From positions 95,443 to 159,442 of the forward strand of contig KL370879.1 of NCBI GenBank assembly GCA_000702245.1: a stretch of 64,000 bases of DNA, given 5' to 3'. The position numbers and the translations under genes are program-made. This DNA comes from Lachnospiraceae bacterium C6A11. Lineage in GTDB: Bacteria; Bacillota; Clostridia; Lachnospirales; Lachnospiraceae. Every line of letters begins with the position of its first letter. Positions within the stretch are counted from its first letter, which is position 1. Below are positions 7,241 through 15,874 of this stretch, one piece after another. A model generated the notes under the pieces. That model was not told where the DNA came from, ran no database searches, and saw only the letters and a program-made list of their open reading frames with translations.

Positions 7241-8902
7241 CTACATCAGAACGAGCATGTAATCAAATATTGGCTGTTTTCCGTCAATAACGACAAACTC
7301 TGTCCTCTTATAGATACCTGAAAGCTTATCTTTAAGCATATCAGTCTCATCGCCGGTGGTATCCTTGCCTGCGATCAGTATAGCCACGTCATAATCTCCG
7401 CAGTTAATATCCTTCGCAAGCCCCATCACAGCATCACTTCTGTCCTCGGTATCAAGATATATCTTATCTCCAACAAAGCCGATATAATCGCCCTCTTTTA
7501 TAGCAACGCCGTCCTTGCTCGCCTCGCGGTTAGCCTTGGATACAACGCCTGTAACTACAGCCTCTGCCGCTTCTTTGGCACTTTCGATTATAGCGTCCAC
7601 ATCGTCTGTAGAGGTATCAAGCATAGAGATGGCCGCATAACCTTCCCCGATAGTCTTGGTATCGATAACCCTTATATCGGAATCCTTATACAGCTCCGCC
7701 GCCTGGCAGGCTGTAAGATATATATTACTGTTATTTGCAAATACAAATATTGTATCCGCACATACATCATCAAAGCTCTTTATAAAATCCTCGGTTGACG
7801 GATTCATACTCTGTCCGCCATCAACAACCGCATCACAACCAAGAGAGATGAAGAACTCTTTTATTCCTTCACCGGCTGCAACACTGACGATACCGTATTT
7901 CTTACGGACCTTCTTCCTGAAGCCGTTACTGTTCTCTGTCTTTTCCTTCTTCTCTTCAGTCTCATGATGCTGAAGAGTCATGTTCTCTATCTTCAGAGTA
8001 AGGAACTCACCGTATTTCTGGCAATGATTCAGAATATTGCCCGGCTTCTTCGTGTGAACATGAACCTTAACGACCGAGCCGTCACGGAATGCAACAACCG
8101 AATCACCCTCACCGTTCAGGTACTCAATAAGCTCGTCAAGATTGAAGGACTCCTTATCCTTCTTGCCGCTCTGAAGCCTGAGCAGGAACTCGGTACAATA
8201 GCCGAACTTAAGCTCCGTCTCCTCATTAAATAACGAAATATCAACTTTTTTCTTCTGACCTGGGATCATCGGTTCTTCTGAAATAACCGATTCACCGGAA
8301 AGAGCCTTCCTCATACCTTCAACTATGTAGATGAAGCCGGCTCCGCCGCTGTCAACAACTCCTGATTCCTTAAGTACTGCCAGAAGCTCCGGCGTACGTT
8401 CAAGAGATGAATGAAGTTCAAGCAGAAAATCATCAAAGAAATCCTCGAAGGTACTGTCATCCTTAACCCTCTCGGATGCATATCGAACCGCATCTTTATA
8501 TACGGTGAGAATCGTTCCTTCAACCGGAATCGAAACTGCTCTGTAAGCTTCTTCAACGCCGGATTTAAAGGCTTCCGAAAGACCTTTTACATCAGTCTCA
8601 TCGCAGCCCTCCAGACCATGTGATATTCCGGCAAAAATACGTGAAAGTATAACTCCCGAATTGCCTCTGGCACCCAGCAGCATTCCCTTTGCAGCACTTG
8701 CGGCAACCTCATCAAGAGAAGAATTGTCGTAAGACATTACCTCGGTATTACCCGAATCAATAGTCATGAACATATTATCGCCTGTGTCGCCATCAGGGAT
8801 AGGGAAAACATTGAGGTCATTGACCTCTTCTCTTTTCTCTCCAAGCATGGCAGCACCGCTGCGGAGCATGCTGGCAAATGTATTACCATTTAATACTTCC
8901 AT
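7241..8902 (-). CDS. fakA: Fatty acid kinase FakA (DAK2/YloV family)
   Basis: 553 residues. The N-terminal DhaL/DAK2 domain carries NVFPIPDGDTGDNM (metal and ATP ligands) and GARGNSGVILSRIF. A middle domain with KVHVHTKKPG and a C-terminal DegV-like domain follow, the normal FakA layout. It phosphorylates FakB-bound fatty acids. The FakB gene is next in the same direction, 110 bases on. The usual Asp23-family partner gene (yloU) of Firmicutes is not found just upstream; an unrelated small gene is there instead. RBS GTGAGG lies rather far (about 11 nt) from ATG 8902. Confidence 0.93.
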   Translation of the reverse strand: MEVLNGNTFASMLRSGAAMLGEKREEVNDLNVFPIPDGDTGDNMFMTIDSGNTEVMSYDNSSLDEVAASAAKGMLLGARGNSGVILSRIFAGISHGLEGCDETDVKGLSEAFKSGVEEAYRAVSIPVEGTILTVYKDAVRYASERVKDDSTFEDFFDDFLLELHSSLERTPELLAVLKESGVVDSGGAGFIYIVEGMRKALSGESVISEEPMIPGQKKKVDISLFNEETELKFGYCTEFLLRLQSGKKDKESFNLDELIEYLNGEGDSVVAFRDGSVVKVHVHTKKPGNILNHCQKYGEFLTLKIENMTLQHHETEEKKEKTENSNGFRKKVRKKYGIVSVAAGEGIKEFFISLGCDAVVDGGQSMNPSTEDFIKSFDDVCADTIFVFANNSNIYLTACQAAELYKDSDIRVIDTKTIGEGYAAISMLDTSTDDVDAIIESAKEAAEAVVTGVVSKANREASKDGVAIKEGDYIGFVGDKIYLDTEDRSDAVMGLAKDINCGDYDVAILIAGKDTTGDETDMLKDKLSGIYKRTEFVVIDGKQPIFDYMLVLM

Positions 8903-9051
8903 ATATGAAAAACCTCACAAAATGTCATCATAAACCCCCATTAAGATTATATTTTACCACCCTATATATTGCAATGTTTTTTTAGGTGTCATATTGCGAC
9001 ATTTGAATCGTTTTGTCCAAATTTTACTCACTTTTTGTAAATAGTCCAAAA

Positions 9052-9081
9052 GGAAAAGCCCCCCATTACGGAGGACTTTCC
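9052..9081 (-). terminator. Intrinsic terminator of the 133-residue gene
   Basis: On the minus strand GGAAAGTCCTCC pairs with GGGGGGCTTTTCC (with G-U pairs) around GTAAT, followed by TTTTGG. It lies directly after the stop codon at 9092. Confidence 0.7.
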
Positions 9082-9091
9082 ATCATTAGCC

Positions 9092-9493
9092 TCAGGCTAC
9101 CTTTCTGGAGAGTAATTCATGATCAGACCTCATAATATTATATGCAGTATCAAAGATTTTTGCGTTCTTCGCAGTTATCATTTTGGAATTTATGAGTTCC
9201 TGCTTTGTATTTTGCAGGTAAAGAGCGAGCTCATTCGAACTATCCTGAAGCGCCTTCAGATTCTGCTTCGAAAGTGCCGGGTATTTTCCATTACTCCTAG
9301 GAGTGTAGAAAAGCCTTATATTCTTCTGATAATTGTCCATAAGCCCCTTCAGAAGAAGCATACTTGTCGAAAGAACCTCACTGGCCGGATTCCTCTGCCC
9401 AAGCTTAGCAATAGTCGATTGAAAATAACTGATTATATCTGCTGATGCCTCCGGCATCTTATCAACTGATTCAAGTTTCGCAAATTGTTTCAT
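9092..9493 (-). CDS. Hypothetical helical protein, 133 residues
   Basis: Not recognised. The start ATG 9493 is preferred over 9520 because a GGGGGA ribosome site lies eight bases before it. The product is hydrophilic, predicted mainly helical, without signal peptide or membrane helix, and contains Gln/Asn/Lys/Leu-rich stretches such as LKALQDSSNELALYLQNTKQ. It stands alone between FakA and DUF4317 with its own terminator. A structural or regulatory four-helix protein is possible but unsupported. Confidence 0.6.
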   Translation of the reverse strand: MKQFAKLESVDKMPEASADIISYFQSTIAKLGQRNPASEVLSTSMLLLKGLMDNYQKNIRLFYTPRSNGKYPALSKQNLKALQDSSNELALYLQNTKQELINSKMITAKNAKIFDTAYNIMRSDHELLSRKVA

Positions 9494-9610
9494 ATCCGAT
9501 TCCCCCAATGCAAAATACACGCATTTCCATACAAACGGTCATTACGCAGACCATTCCATATTTAACATCTGCGTTCATTCTATCAGACGAAATATAACAA
9601 AAGCGCAACA

Positions 9611-9645
9611 AAAAACAGCTGAAACTTATAGAATCAGCTGTTTTT
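9611..9645. terminator. Bidirectional intrinsic terminator
   Basis: A perfect 12-bp stem: AAAAACAGCTGA at 9611-9622 and TCAGCTGTTTTT at 9634-9645, with T runs on both strands. It ends the DUF4317 gene (stop at 9650). Confidence 0.85.
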
Positions 9646-9649
9646 GTTA

Positions 9650-10879
9650 TTAAACTTCACCTACCGGAATACCGTTCACGGTAAGATCCTCTGTAAGTTC
9701 GATCACGAGGCACTTCTTGCCGTCGATGACTCTTGTATCAATGATGTCCGTATGCTTACTGTTGATCCTGAGGACCATATCCTTGGTCTTAACCTCAAAG
9801 TTTCTGGTTGGCACTACATTATCTGCGAAAAGCTTCTCCTCAACCTTTACACTTGGTACACGCCTCTGTGTATCCATAGCCGGCATCTCTTCGCCGTTTT
9901 CACTGACCGATTCGATATTTTTCTTATAAATCTTCTGCATATCAAACTGATCATCAAACTTCCTGCTGAAATCCTTCAGCTTCTCTTCAGAAACACCGCT
10001 GTTTTCAAACACATTTCTCACAGCAGTCTTATCGAGAAATACAGTTTCGCCATTCGACTCGTTCTTTATTGTCTTGATCGTTTCGCTCAGGTTCTCCTGA
10101 ACAGCAAGCACAGTCTCGAAGCTTGAATCATTGCCAAGTATGTCTGACACAAACTCAGTAAAGCCGGCCTTCTGCTGCTTTGCAGGAAGTGTGGTTGAAA
10201 CCTTGAGAACATCTTCAAGAAGCATATCCTGAATATTATCTGTTCTCTTTGTTGAATAAAGTATCATCGTATAGTCCGAGCTTCTCTCATTAAATGCAGG
10301 ATAAATAAAGCCCGTCTCAGGAAGTTCAACCGCAAAGCTCTGCCTGAGCGTATGTATCTCTCCAACCGTCTCATCAAAACCAAGCCCGGGTTTCGTAAGC
10401 TTCATCGGACATATACTGCAAAGAATGTAGTTATAAACCTCATCAGAAGCGTCCTCTTCCATTATGCCGTCCGTAGTCATTCCCGGCACATCATATGATT
10501 GATATATCAGAAGTATCAGGTAATTACCGACAATATCATAACTGCTTATGACCTTATCGTAAAAGCTCTGAAGCACCTCATCATCCTTCAGTTCAGATCT
10601 TCTGATCCTGTCAAGCAGACCATGTCCTGCCGACTCATCCGCTCCACCTTCAGTAAAGGCCATATCCAGAAGGTTCTTCCCCGGCACACCAGAAAGAGTC
10701 TTTCTAAATATTTCAAGGTATTTATACATTTCCTCCTCAGGAAGATTGTAAAACGATTCATTAAAGGTCTTAACCTTATTCTTCTCGCCGTTCACATAGC
10801 ATCCTGCAAGTCTCAGTATGCTACAGTCCTGTACGCTGTCATACAGTGCTTTAATCTCATTAATCTCTTTTCTGTTCAT
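9650..10879 (-). CDS. DUF4317 family protein
   Basis: 409 residues matching the DUF4317 pattern known from Clostridia: N-terminal MNRKEINEIKALY with CSILRLAGCYVNGEKNKV, the middle YLILLIYQSYDVP and ICPMKLTKPGLGF segments, and a C-terminal VINGKK-like end (VIDGKKCLVIELTEDLTVNG). No function is established for the family. Cytosolic, no signal peptide. RBS GAAGGAC before ATG 10879. Monocistronic between the LysR gene and the terminator at 9611-9645. Confidence 0.85.
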   Translation of the reverse strand: MNRKEINEIKALYDSVQDCSILRLAGCYVNGEKNKVKTFNESFYNLPEEEMYKYLEIFRKTLSGVPGKNLLDMAFTEGGADESAGHGLLDRIRRSELKDDEVLQSFYDKVISSYDIVGNYLILLIYQSYDVPGMTTDGIMEEDASDEVYNYILCSICPMKLTKPGLGFDETVGEIHTLRQSFAVELPETGFIYPAFNERSSDYTMILYSTKRTDNIQDMLLEDVLKVSTTLPAKQQKAGFTEFVSDILGNDSSFETVLAVQENLSETIKTIKNESNGETVFLDKTAVRNVFENSGVSEEKLKDFSRKFDDQFDMQKIYKKNIESVSENGEEMPAMDTQRRVPSVKVEEKLFADNVVPTRNFEVKTKDMVLRINSKHTDIIDTRVIDGKKCLVIELTEDLTVNGIPVGEV

Positions 10880-11011
10880 CTTATTATGTCCTTCAAATAG
10901 TATTTTATAATTTCAACGCTCTCCCATTATACACGAAAATCCCATAAATAACTATTGATGTCGCATAATATTAATATTTTCAAACATAGGGCCTGTCAAT
11001 ACGCACAATTA

Positions 11012-11857
11012 TTATATCAACGTATCAATAAGAGCTTTCTTTGATTCTTTATAAACCTTATAACTGTTAATGATCGGGGTATTAAAGTCGATAAGCTTCA
11101 CCTCACGAAGCTTCTTCTCCCTGATGTAAGTATCTGCCATATCTTTCGGAAGGAATGTATAATTATCCTTCCCGATCAGGTACGGCACAATCTTCATACA
11201 GTCATCAATCTCAAGCTCAAACTGGTGGAACCTCGGAAACAGCTTTCTGATAAACTGTCCGACATCCTGAAGCGCAAAATTACACATCAGATAATTCTCT
11301 TCTATCAGCTGGTCACGTTTTATACCGCGAGCGTATTTCTTATTATTTATGTCCGTAACAAGGATCAACTTGTCCTGCTTATATAATTCCGAGCATATTG
11401 CAGCCTTCTTCAGCGGAATATAAACAAATACAACATCAAATATATCCTCCTGAAGCATTTCCAGTAAGTGATCAGAATAACCTATAGTTATCTTCAGCGA
11501 ATTCTCAGGATGCTTTCCTCTATAATCCATTATCTGCGGTGCAAGATGTCCCTCATAGATAGAATCTGCGCATCCAATCCTTATATGATTCTCAAACTTA
11601 CGCTCAGTCATCATTTCGGCCAGTGTATTTTCCGTAAGACTCAGAACCTTCTCAGCATAAATCTTGAATCTTTCACCCTCATTGGTAAGCTGAACACTCC
11701 TGTTTGTACGATTAAAAAGGCTTATCTTCAGCTCCTTTTCAAGCTCATTTATCCTGTTTGTGACCGTCGACTGCGCCACAAACAGCTGGTTCGCAGTTTT
11801 CGTAAAACTCTTGGTTTCTGCAAGTGTTTTAAAGGTTTCCAGCGTTTGAATATCCAT
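11012..11857 (-). CDS. LysR family transcriptional regulator
   Basis: 281 residues. Residues 1-60 are the LysR winged helix-turn-helix (TLETFKTLAETKSFTKTANQL, then STVTNRINELEKEL); the rest is a substrate-binding-like effector domain, including the VFVYIPLKK and LPKDMADTYI segments. It is transcribed divergently from the citrate/isopropylmalate-synthase-like gene at 11978, with 120 bases between, the classic arrangement for a LysR protein regulating its neighbour and itself. RBS AGGAGG before ATG 11857. The effector cannot be inferred. Confidence 0.92.
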   Translation of the reverse strand: MDIQTLETFKTLAETKSFTKTANQLFVAQSTVTNRINELEKELKISLFNRTNRSVQLTNEGERFKIYAEKVLSLTENTLAEMMTERKFENHIRIGCADSIYEGHLAPQIMDYRGKHPENSLKITIGYSDHLLEMLQEDIFDVVFVYIPLKKAAICSELYKQDKLILVTDINNKKYARGIKRDQLIEENYLMCNFALQDVGQFIRKLFPRFHQFELEIDDCMKIVPYLIGKDNYTFLPKDMADTYIREKKLREVKLIDFNTPIINSYKVYKESKKALIDTLI

Positions 11858-11910
11858 AGCTCTCCTCCTATTTATCTATATTTCGAATTATTATTATCAT
11901 TTTTATTCAC

Positions 11911-11940
11911 TTTACACATAATACAACATATGTTTATACT
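11911..11940 (+). promoter_or_regulatory. Sigma-A type promoter for the synthase-like gene
   Basis: TTTACA at 11911-11916 and TATACT at 11935-11940 with an 18-base spacer, about 37 bases upstream of the start codon at 11978. AT-rich dyads overlap it (ATAATACAACATATGTTTAT) and could be the LysR binding site. Confidence 0.6.
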
Positions 11941-11977
11941 TGTACACATATTTATGAAAAATACGGAAGGAGCCGCC

Positions 11978-13342
11978 ATGAGAGATATTATTTTAAGCAA
12001 CAAAACCTATAAGCTGGAGCAGGATCCATACATTTATCAGCTTCAGGACACAGCTGAACCGGAGCTTTTCAGAGAAATGTTCCCTTATGTTGAAACACCG
12101 AAGATCACCTTCAACTACCGCCGCGTCCCTGAAAATATGCCTGAAGATATCTTCATCACCGACACAACCTTCCGCGACGGACAGCAGTCAAGAGTTCCTT
12201 ATACAACCGAGCAGATGGTACATATTTATAAGCTTCTGAATAAGCTTGGCGGGCCAAACGGCATGATCAGACAGACCGAGTTCTTCGTATATTCTGAGAA
12301 GGATCGCCGTGCTCTTGAGAAATGTCTCGAGCTTGGCTACAAGTTCCCTGAGATAACCACCTGGATCCGTGCATCAAAAAAAGATTTTGAACTGGTCAAA
12401 TCTATCGGAATCAAGGAAACAGGTATTCTGGTAAGCTGTTCGGATTATCACATCTTCCATAAAATGGGTCTTACACGTAAGCAGGCTCTTGATAAATACC
12501 TGGGAATCGTTTCAGACTGTATAGAGGCCGGTCTCCGTCCAAGATGTCACTTCGAAGATATAACAAGAGCTGATTTCTACGGTTTTGTTGTACCTTTCGC
12601 TAACAGCCTTATGAAATTATCTAAGGAAAGCGGTGTTCCTGTTAAGATCCGCGCCTGTGATACTATGGGTTACGGCGTTCCTTATCCTGGTGCTGCTCTC
12701 CCAAGAAGTGTATCCGGCATCATCTACGGTCTGCAGCATCATGCTGACGTACCGTCTGAGATGCTTGAGTGGCACGGCCACAATGATTTCTACAAGGGCG
12801 TTGTAAATGCAACAACTGCCTGGATGTATGGCGCTTCTGCTGTAAACTGCTCTCTCCTCGGAATCGGTGAGAGAACCGGAAACGTTCCTCTCGAAGCAAT
12901 GGTCTTCGAGTACGCATCACTCCGCGGAACACTTAATGGCATGAACACTCAGATTATTACAGAGATAGCCGAGTATCTGCAGAATGAAACCAACTACGAT
13001 ATTCCACCAATGACACCATTTGTCGGAAGCAACTTCAACATCACAAGAGCAGGTATCCACGCTGACGGAATGATGAAGAATCCTGAGATCTATAACATTT
13101 TCGATACAGGAACTATCCTCAACCGTCCACCACGTGTTTCTATATCAAATACATCCGGATTGGCCGGTATCGCCTTCTGGGTTAATGAATTCCGCAAGTC
13201 TCATGGCGAAGCTGAGCTTGAGAAGAATGATCCTGTTATCGTAAAGATTCACGATTGGGTTATGGCTCAGTATGATGAGGGTCGCGTGACCACGATCACT
13301 GACAATGAGCTTGAGGAGATGTACAAGAAATATAGTGAATGA
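11978..13342 (+). CDS. Re-citrate synthase / homocitrate-isopropylmalate synthase-like enzyme
   Basis: 454 residues from ATG 11978, with GGAAGGAG six bases ahead; the upstream in-frame extension overlaps the divergent LysR gene and is rejected. The HMGL-like TIM barrel motifs are clear: DTTFRDGQQS (metal Asp and catalytic Arg), HFEDITRADFYGF, HGHNDFYKGVVNA (metal His-x-His) and the GIGERTGNVPLEAM loop. The length and the REMFPYVETPKI N-terminus fit the Clostridial Re-citrate synthase group (condensing acetyl-CoA with oxaloacetate), related to homocitrate and isopropylmalate synthases. No LeuA-type C-terminal regulatory domain is present. No leucine or TCA genes are adjacent, so substrate remains open. 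Confidence 0.8.
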   Translation: MRDIILSNKTYKLEQDPYIYQLQDTAEPELFREMFPYVETPKITFNYRRVPENMPEDIFITDTTFRDGQQSRVPYTTEQMVHIYKLLNKLGGPNGMIRQTEFFVYSEKDRRALEKCLELGYKFPEITTWIRASKKDFELVKSIGIKETGILVSCSDYHIFHKMGLTRKQALDKYLGIVSDCIEAGLRPRCHFEDITRADFYGFVVPFANSLMKLSKESGVPVKIRACDTMGYGVPYPGAALPRSVSGIIYGLQHHADVPSEMLEWHGHNDFYKGVVNATTAWMYGASAVNCSLLGIGERTGNVPLEAMVFEYASLRGTLNGMNTQIITEIAEYLQNETNYDIPPMTPFVGSNFNITRAGIHADGMMKNPEIYNIFDTGTILNRPPRVSISNTSGLAGIAFWVNEFRKSHGEAELEKNDPVIVKIHDWVMAQYDEGRVTTITDNELEEMYKKYSE

Positions 13343-13421
13343 TGCAGATTACAAAACACTAAATATTATACTCATATTGTTATATACAACATAGTGTTTC
13401 ACATTAATTCCAAATATAAAT

Positions 13422-13443
13422 GGCCGCCGGTGTTCCGGCGGCC
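13422..13443. terminator. Bidirectional terminator between synthase-like gene and fdhD
   Basis: Perfect 9-bp GC stem GGCCGCCGG / CCGGCGGCC with a TGTT loop, followed by TTGTAGTTT on plus and ATTTATATTT on minus. It separates two convergent genes. Confidence 0.8.
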
Positions 13444-13450
13444 TTGTAGT

Positions 13451-14260
13451 TTAACTATATATCTCATACGAATCCGGCCAGGCTCTGCAGATCAGCGTCA
13501 GGCCGTATTTTTCAGCAAGTTTTACAGCTTCTTCGGTTGGTACAGCTTTGCTGACAAGTATGGGAACACCTGCCGCAACTGTTTTTATGACCATATCGGC
13601 CGCAACCCTTCCGGTAGTATATATCATACACTCCTGCGGTTTCTCACCTTGAAGAAGCATCGCTCCAACAGCCTTATCCAGAGCATTGTGCCTGCTGATA
13701 TCTTCAAACGAAAGTATCCTTCCATTGCCGAAGCGTAAATAACAGCTGTGGGTTCCGCCGGTGCTCTTATGCAGCTCACCATCTTTCTTGAAATATTCAG
13801 CGAGTTCAAATATATGCTCAGAAAGCGGAATCACCTTAGATTCTATATTATCTTCATTAATATTTGATACACTCTCTGAATCATCACTTTCACGCACCAG
13901 GAATTGTTTATTACCTGTACAGCAGGTTGGCTCAACTCCATCAAAAGCTTTAAACTTCACATCTCCGATAAGCATAACCTCAGCTATATCTCCCTTGCCA
14001 CAGATAAAAAGCTCTTTAACCTCATCAATATTACGGATGATCTTCTCAGTATATAATCGGCCAATAACAAGCTCCGTAAGGTTCTCCGGTGTGCATGACA
14101 AATAAAACGCCTTCTGTCCATTCACAGTCACAGTAATAAACTTCTCGCGTATAATCTCAATTTCCTTCTCTGCAGTCTCCCCGGAAGCCTTCACCACAGT
14201 ACACTTCACAGAAGCTGTTGTCGCTATATTATTTGCATGATTCTTATATTTATCATTCAT
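13451..14260 (-). CDS. fdhD: FdhD formate dehydrogenase accessory sulfurtransferase
   Basis: 269 residues with the FdhD features SCTPENLTELVIGRLYTE, STGGTHSCYL, EDISRHNALDKAVG, TTGRVAADMV and SKAVPTEEAV. FdhD passes sulfur from a cysteine desulfurase to the molybdenum or tungsten bis-MGD cofactor of formate dehydrogenase. The E. coli CxxC pair is replaced by adjacent cysteines (C113-C114), a variation also allowed in Firmicutes. No formate dehydrogenase or cofactor gene lies in the window. The ribosome site (GGATAACG) is weak. Confidence 0.9.
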   Translation of the reverse strand: MNDKYKNHANNIATTASVKCTVVKASGETAEKEIEIIREKFITVTVNGQKAFYLSCTPENLTELVIGRLYTEKIIRNIDEVKELFICGKGDIAEVMLIGDVKFKAFDGVEPTCCTGNKQFLVRESDDSESVSNINEDNIESKVIPLSEHIFELAEYFKKDGELHKSTGGTHSCYLRFGNGRILSFEDISRHNALDKAVGAMLLQGEKPQECMIYTTGRVAADMVIKTVAAGVPILVSKAVPTEEAVKLAEKYGLTLICRAWPDSYEIYS

Positions 14261-14276
14261 GATTCGTTATCCGTTA

Positions 14277-15005
14277 TTATTTAAACCTAAAACGCCTGAG
14301 CAGATATATCTTTACAGCAACCAGTACCGCCACATAAAGCGCCGAGTGAGCCAGAATAAGCATCGTTCCCTTAGGATCAAATATATCTGTTTCTCTTACC
14401 ATATCAAAGCCGTCCATAAGCGGCGGAAGTATGATATTCAATACTTTTGCCGAGGCCCATTTCTCTATTATCGAAACCTTGCAGATTGCCAGAACAGCTG
14501 TCAATACTACAAAAAGTATGCTGTTTTTCTTTCTTGTAATTATTCTCTGGTGAAACAGATCACCCAAAGCAATTCCGCAAATGCCATTTCCAATGACTAT
14601 TAAGGTTCCGTATAAAACATCAACCGGTTTTAAGGTTCTCGAAAAAAAGCCCTCTTTAAACTTGCTACAAATGAGTGGATATGCTATAACAACCGCCGCG
14701 TAGAATAACATGATGCTATACAGTACCAGCTCTCTGGAAATATAATAATCCGCGTTTCTTCTGCTGTGCATTATAAATATTTCCTCATGAACATCCTTCT
14801 CCTTAAGCTGTATGCTCATGGATATGTACACGCTGATGACAAAAAGGAAGAATCCAGATATAAGAAAGCTGCCTGTAATCTGTACAGGGATCACCGAATA
14901 CATCACGCCTAGAAATGCAACAACAGCAACAGTAGGCATAACAAGAACTGTGCTTTTGATCACATTTGTCATTTTCAGTTTATAAAGGCTAAATATACTC
15001 CTCAA
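14277..15005 (-). CDS. ABC-2 type transporter permease
   Basis: 242 residues with about six hydrophobic segments (for example VIKSTVLVMPTVAVVAFLGVM). The start is a TTG at 15005 overlapping the end of the ATPase gene by 17 bases, with GGAGG nine bases ahead; translation is therefore coupled. Together with the upstream ATPase it makes an exporter of the kind used for peptides or drugs. Sequence is too divergent to name a substrate. Confidence 0.8.
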   Translation of the reverse strand: MRSIFSLYKLKMTNVIKSTVLVMPTVAVVAFLGVMYSVIPVQITGSFLISGFFLFVISVYISMSIQLKEKDVHEEIFIMHSRRNADYYISRELVLYSIMLFYAAVVIAYPLICSKFKEGFFSRTLKPVDVLYGTLIVIGNGICGIALGDLFHQRIITRKKNSILFVVLTAVLAICKVSIIEKWASAKVLNIILPPLMDGFDMVRETDIFDPKGTMLILAHSALYVAVLVAVKIYLLRRFRFK

Positions 15006-15777
15006 TTCCTATAACCTCCCAGCCATCATCATAAAGCTTCATCACAGTCTCTTTTATCTGTGTTTCCTTCACCTTAAGCATATATTTATTACCACGAAGG
15101 ATCATTTTCGGCCAGCATTCATTATCATTTCTTCTGACAAATATTCTGAAGCTTGCTTCGCTGATTGTTTCAAGGTTTTTAAGCTTACCCTCCTCTATCG
15201 TAAATATCTTGTCAGAGAGTTCATCCATCAGTTTCTTTTCGTGACAGGACATAAAAATAGTGATTCCCTGTTCCTTCAGCTCGTTTATTTTAGTAATAAA
15301 TACTTCCTGTGAATCAGCGTCCTGCCCCGATAAAGGTTCATCAAGAAGAATTATGTCATGAGGAGCCATAAGCGCCTGAATCACTCCAACCTTCTGCAGA
15401 CTGCCCTTAGACATATTATTCATTTTGATATATGTCATATCATCAAGGTAAAAATCTTTGATCAACTGTTGAACCTTGCTGTATTTGACGCCTTCCATCT
15501 CAGCTATTCTTTTCAGGTAATACTCCATCGTGACATCAAGGCCGATGAATCTCTCCGGAACATACGAGAATCTTATCTTACCGAAATACCTAACACGTCC
15601 CTGGTTAATACTCACAATTCCGCCAATAACCTTCAGAAGCGTACTCTTACCGCAACCATTATGGCCTGCAAAAGCAACCGACTCTCCCTTTACGAAGTCG
15701 TGGGAGATGCAGTCTAAAACTATATTATTTTCATATGATTTTGAAACGCTTTCCAGCGTTACTATATTTTCACTCAT
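14989..15777 (-). CDS. ABC transporter ATP-binding protein
   Basis: 262 residues. Walker A GHNGCGKSTLL, Walker B IILLDEPLSG, the H-loop (SCHEK) and a C-terminal extension are visible; the signature region reads NNMSKGSLQKV, a degenerate LSGGQ as often seen in DrrA/BcrA-like exporters. It partners the permease directly downstream. A 21-residue open frame lies 14 bases upstream and an ABC-F gene before that, so all are likely one operon. Confidence 0.93.
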   Translation of the reverse strand: MSENIVTLESVSKSYENNIVLDCISHDFVKGESVAFAGHNGCGKSTLLKVIGGIVSINQGRVRYFGKIRFSYVPERFIGLDVTMEYYLKRIAEMEGVKYSKVQQLIKDFYLDDMTYIKMNNMSKGSLQKVGVIQALMAPHDIILLDEPLSGQDADSQEVFITKINELKEQGITIFMSCHEKKLMDELSDKIFTIEEGKLKNLETISEASFRIFVRRNDNECWPKMILRGNKYMLKVKETQIKETVMKLYDDGWEVIGIEEYI

Positions 15778-15791
15778 AAAAAAACCACTTA

Positions 15792-15857
15792 TTACTCAAT
15801 CTTCTCGTATTCTGCTGTGTTATACTTTGGTGCTTCATAAAACTTAATATTCTTCAT
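15792..15857 (-). CDS. Small open frame of 21 residues inside the ABC operon
   Basis: A complete frame, ATG 15857 to TAA 15792, fits between the ABC-F stop (15875) and the ABC ATPase start (15777) with 17 and 14 base gaps. The peptide begins MKNIKFYEAPKYN and ends AEYEKIE: Lys/Glu/Tyr-rich, no cysteine, no membrane segment. The ribosome site GAGAG with eight bases spacing is modest. The YEAP-like opening recalls short secreted or modified peptides near exporters in Firmicutes (recollection, not a search). It could be an exported signal, a leader peptide, or chance. The tight operon fit argues against chance. Confidence 0.45.
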   Translation of the reverse strand: MKNIKFYEAPKYNTAEYEKIE

Positions 15858-15874
15858 TGTATTATCTCTCATCT

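Noticed and set aside
11468-11977. A 170-codon in-frame extension upstream of the synthase-like gene
   Set aside because: It lies antisense within the LysR gene, has no ribosome site, and a proper AGGAG-ATG with a promoter exists at 11978.
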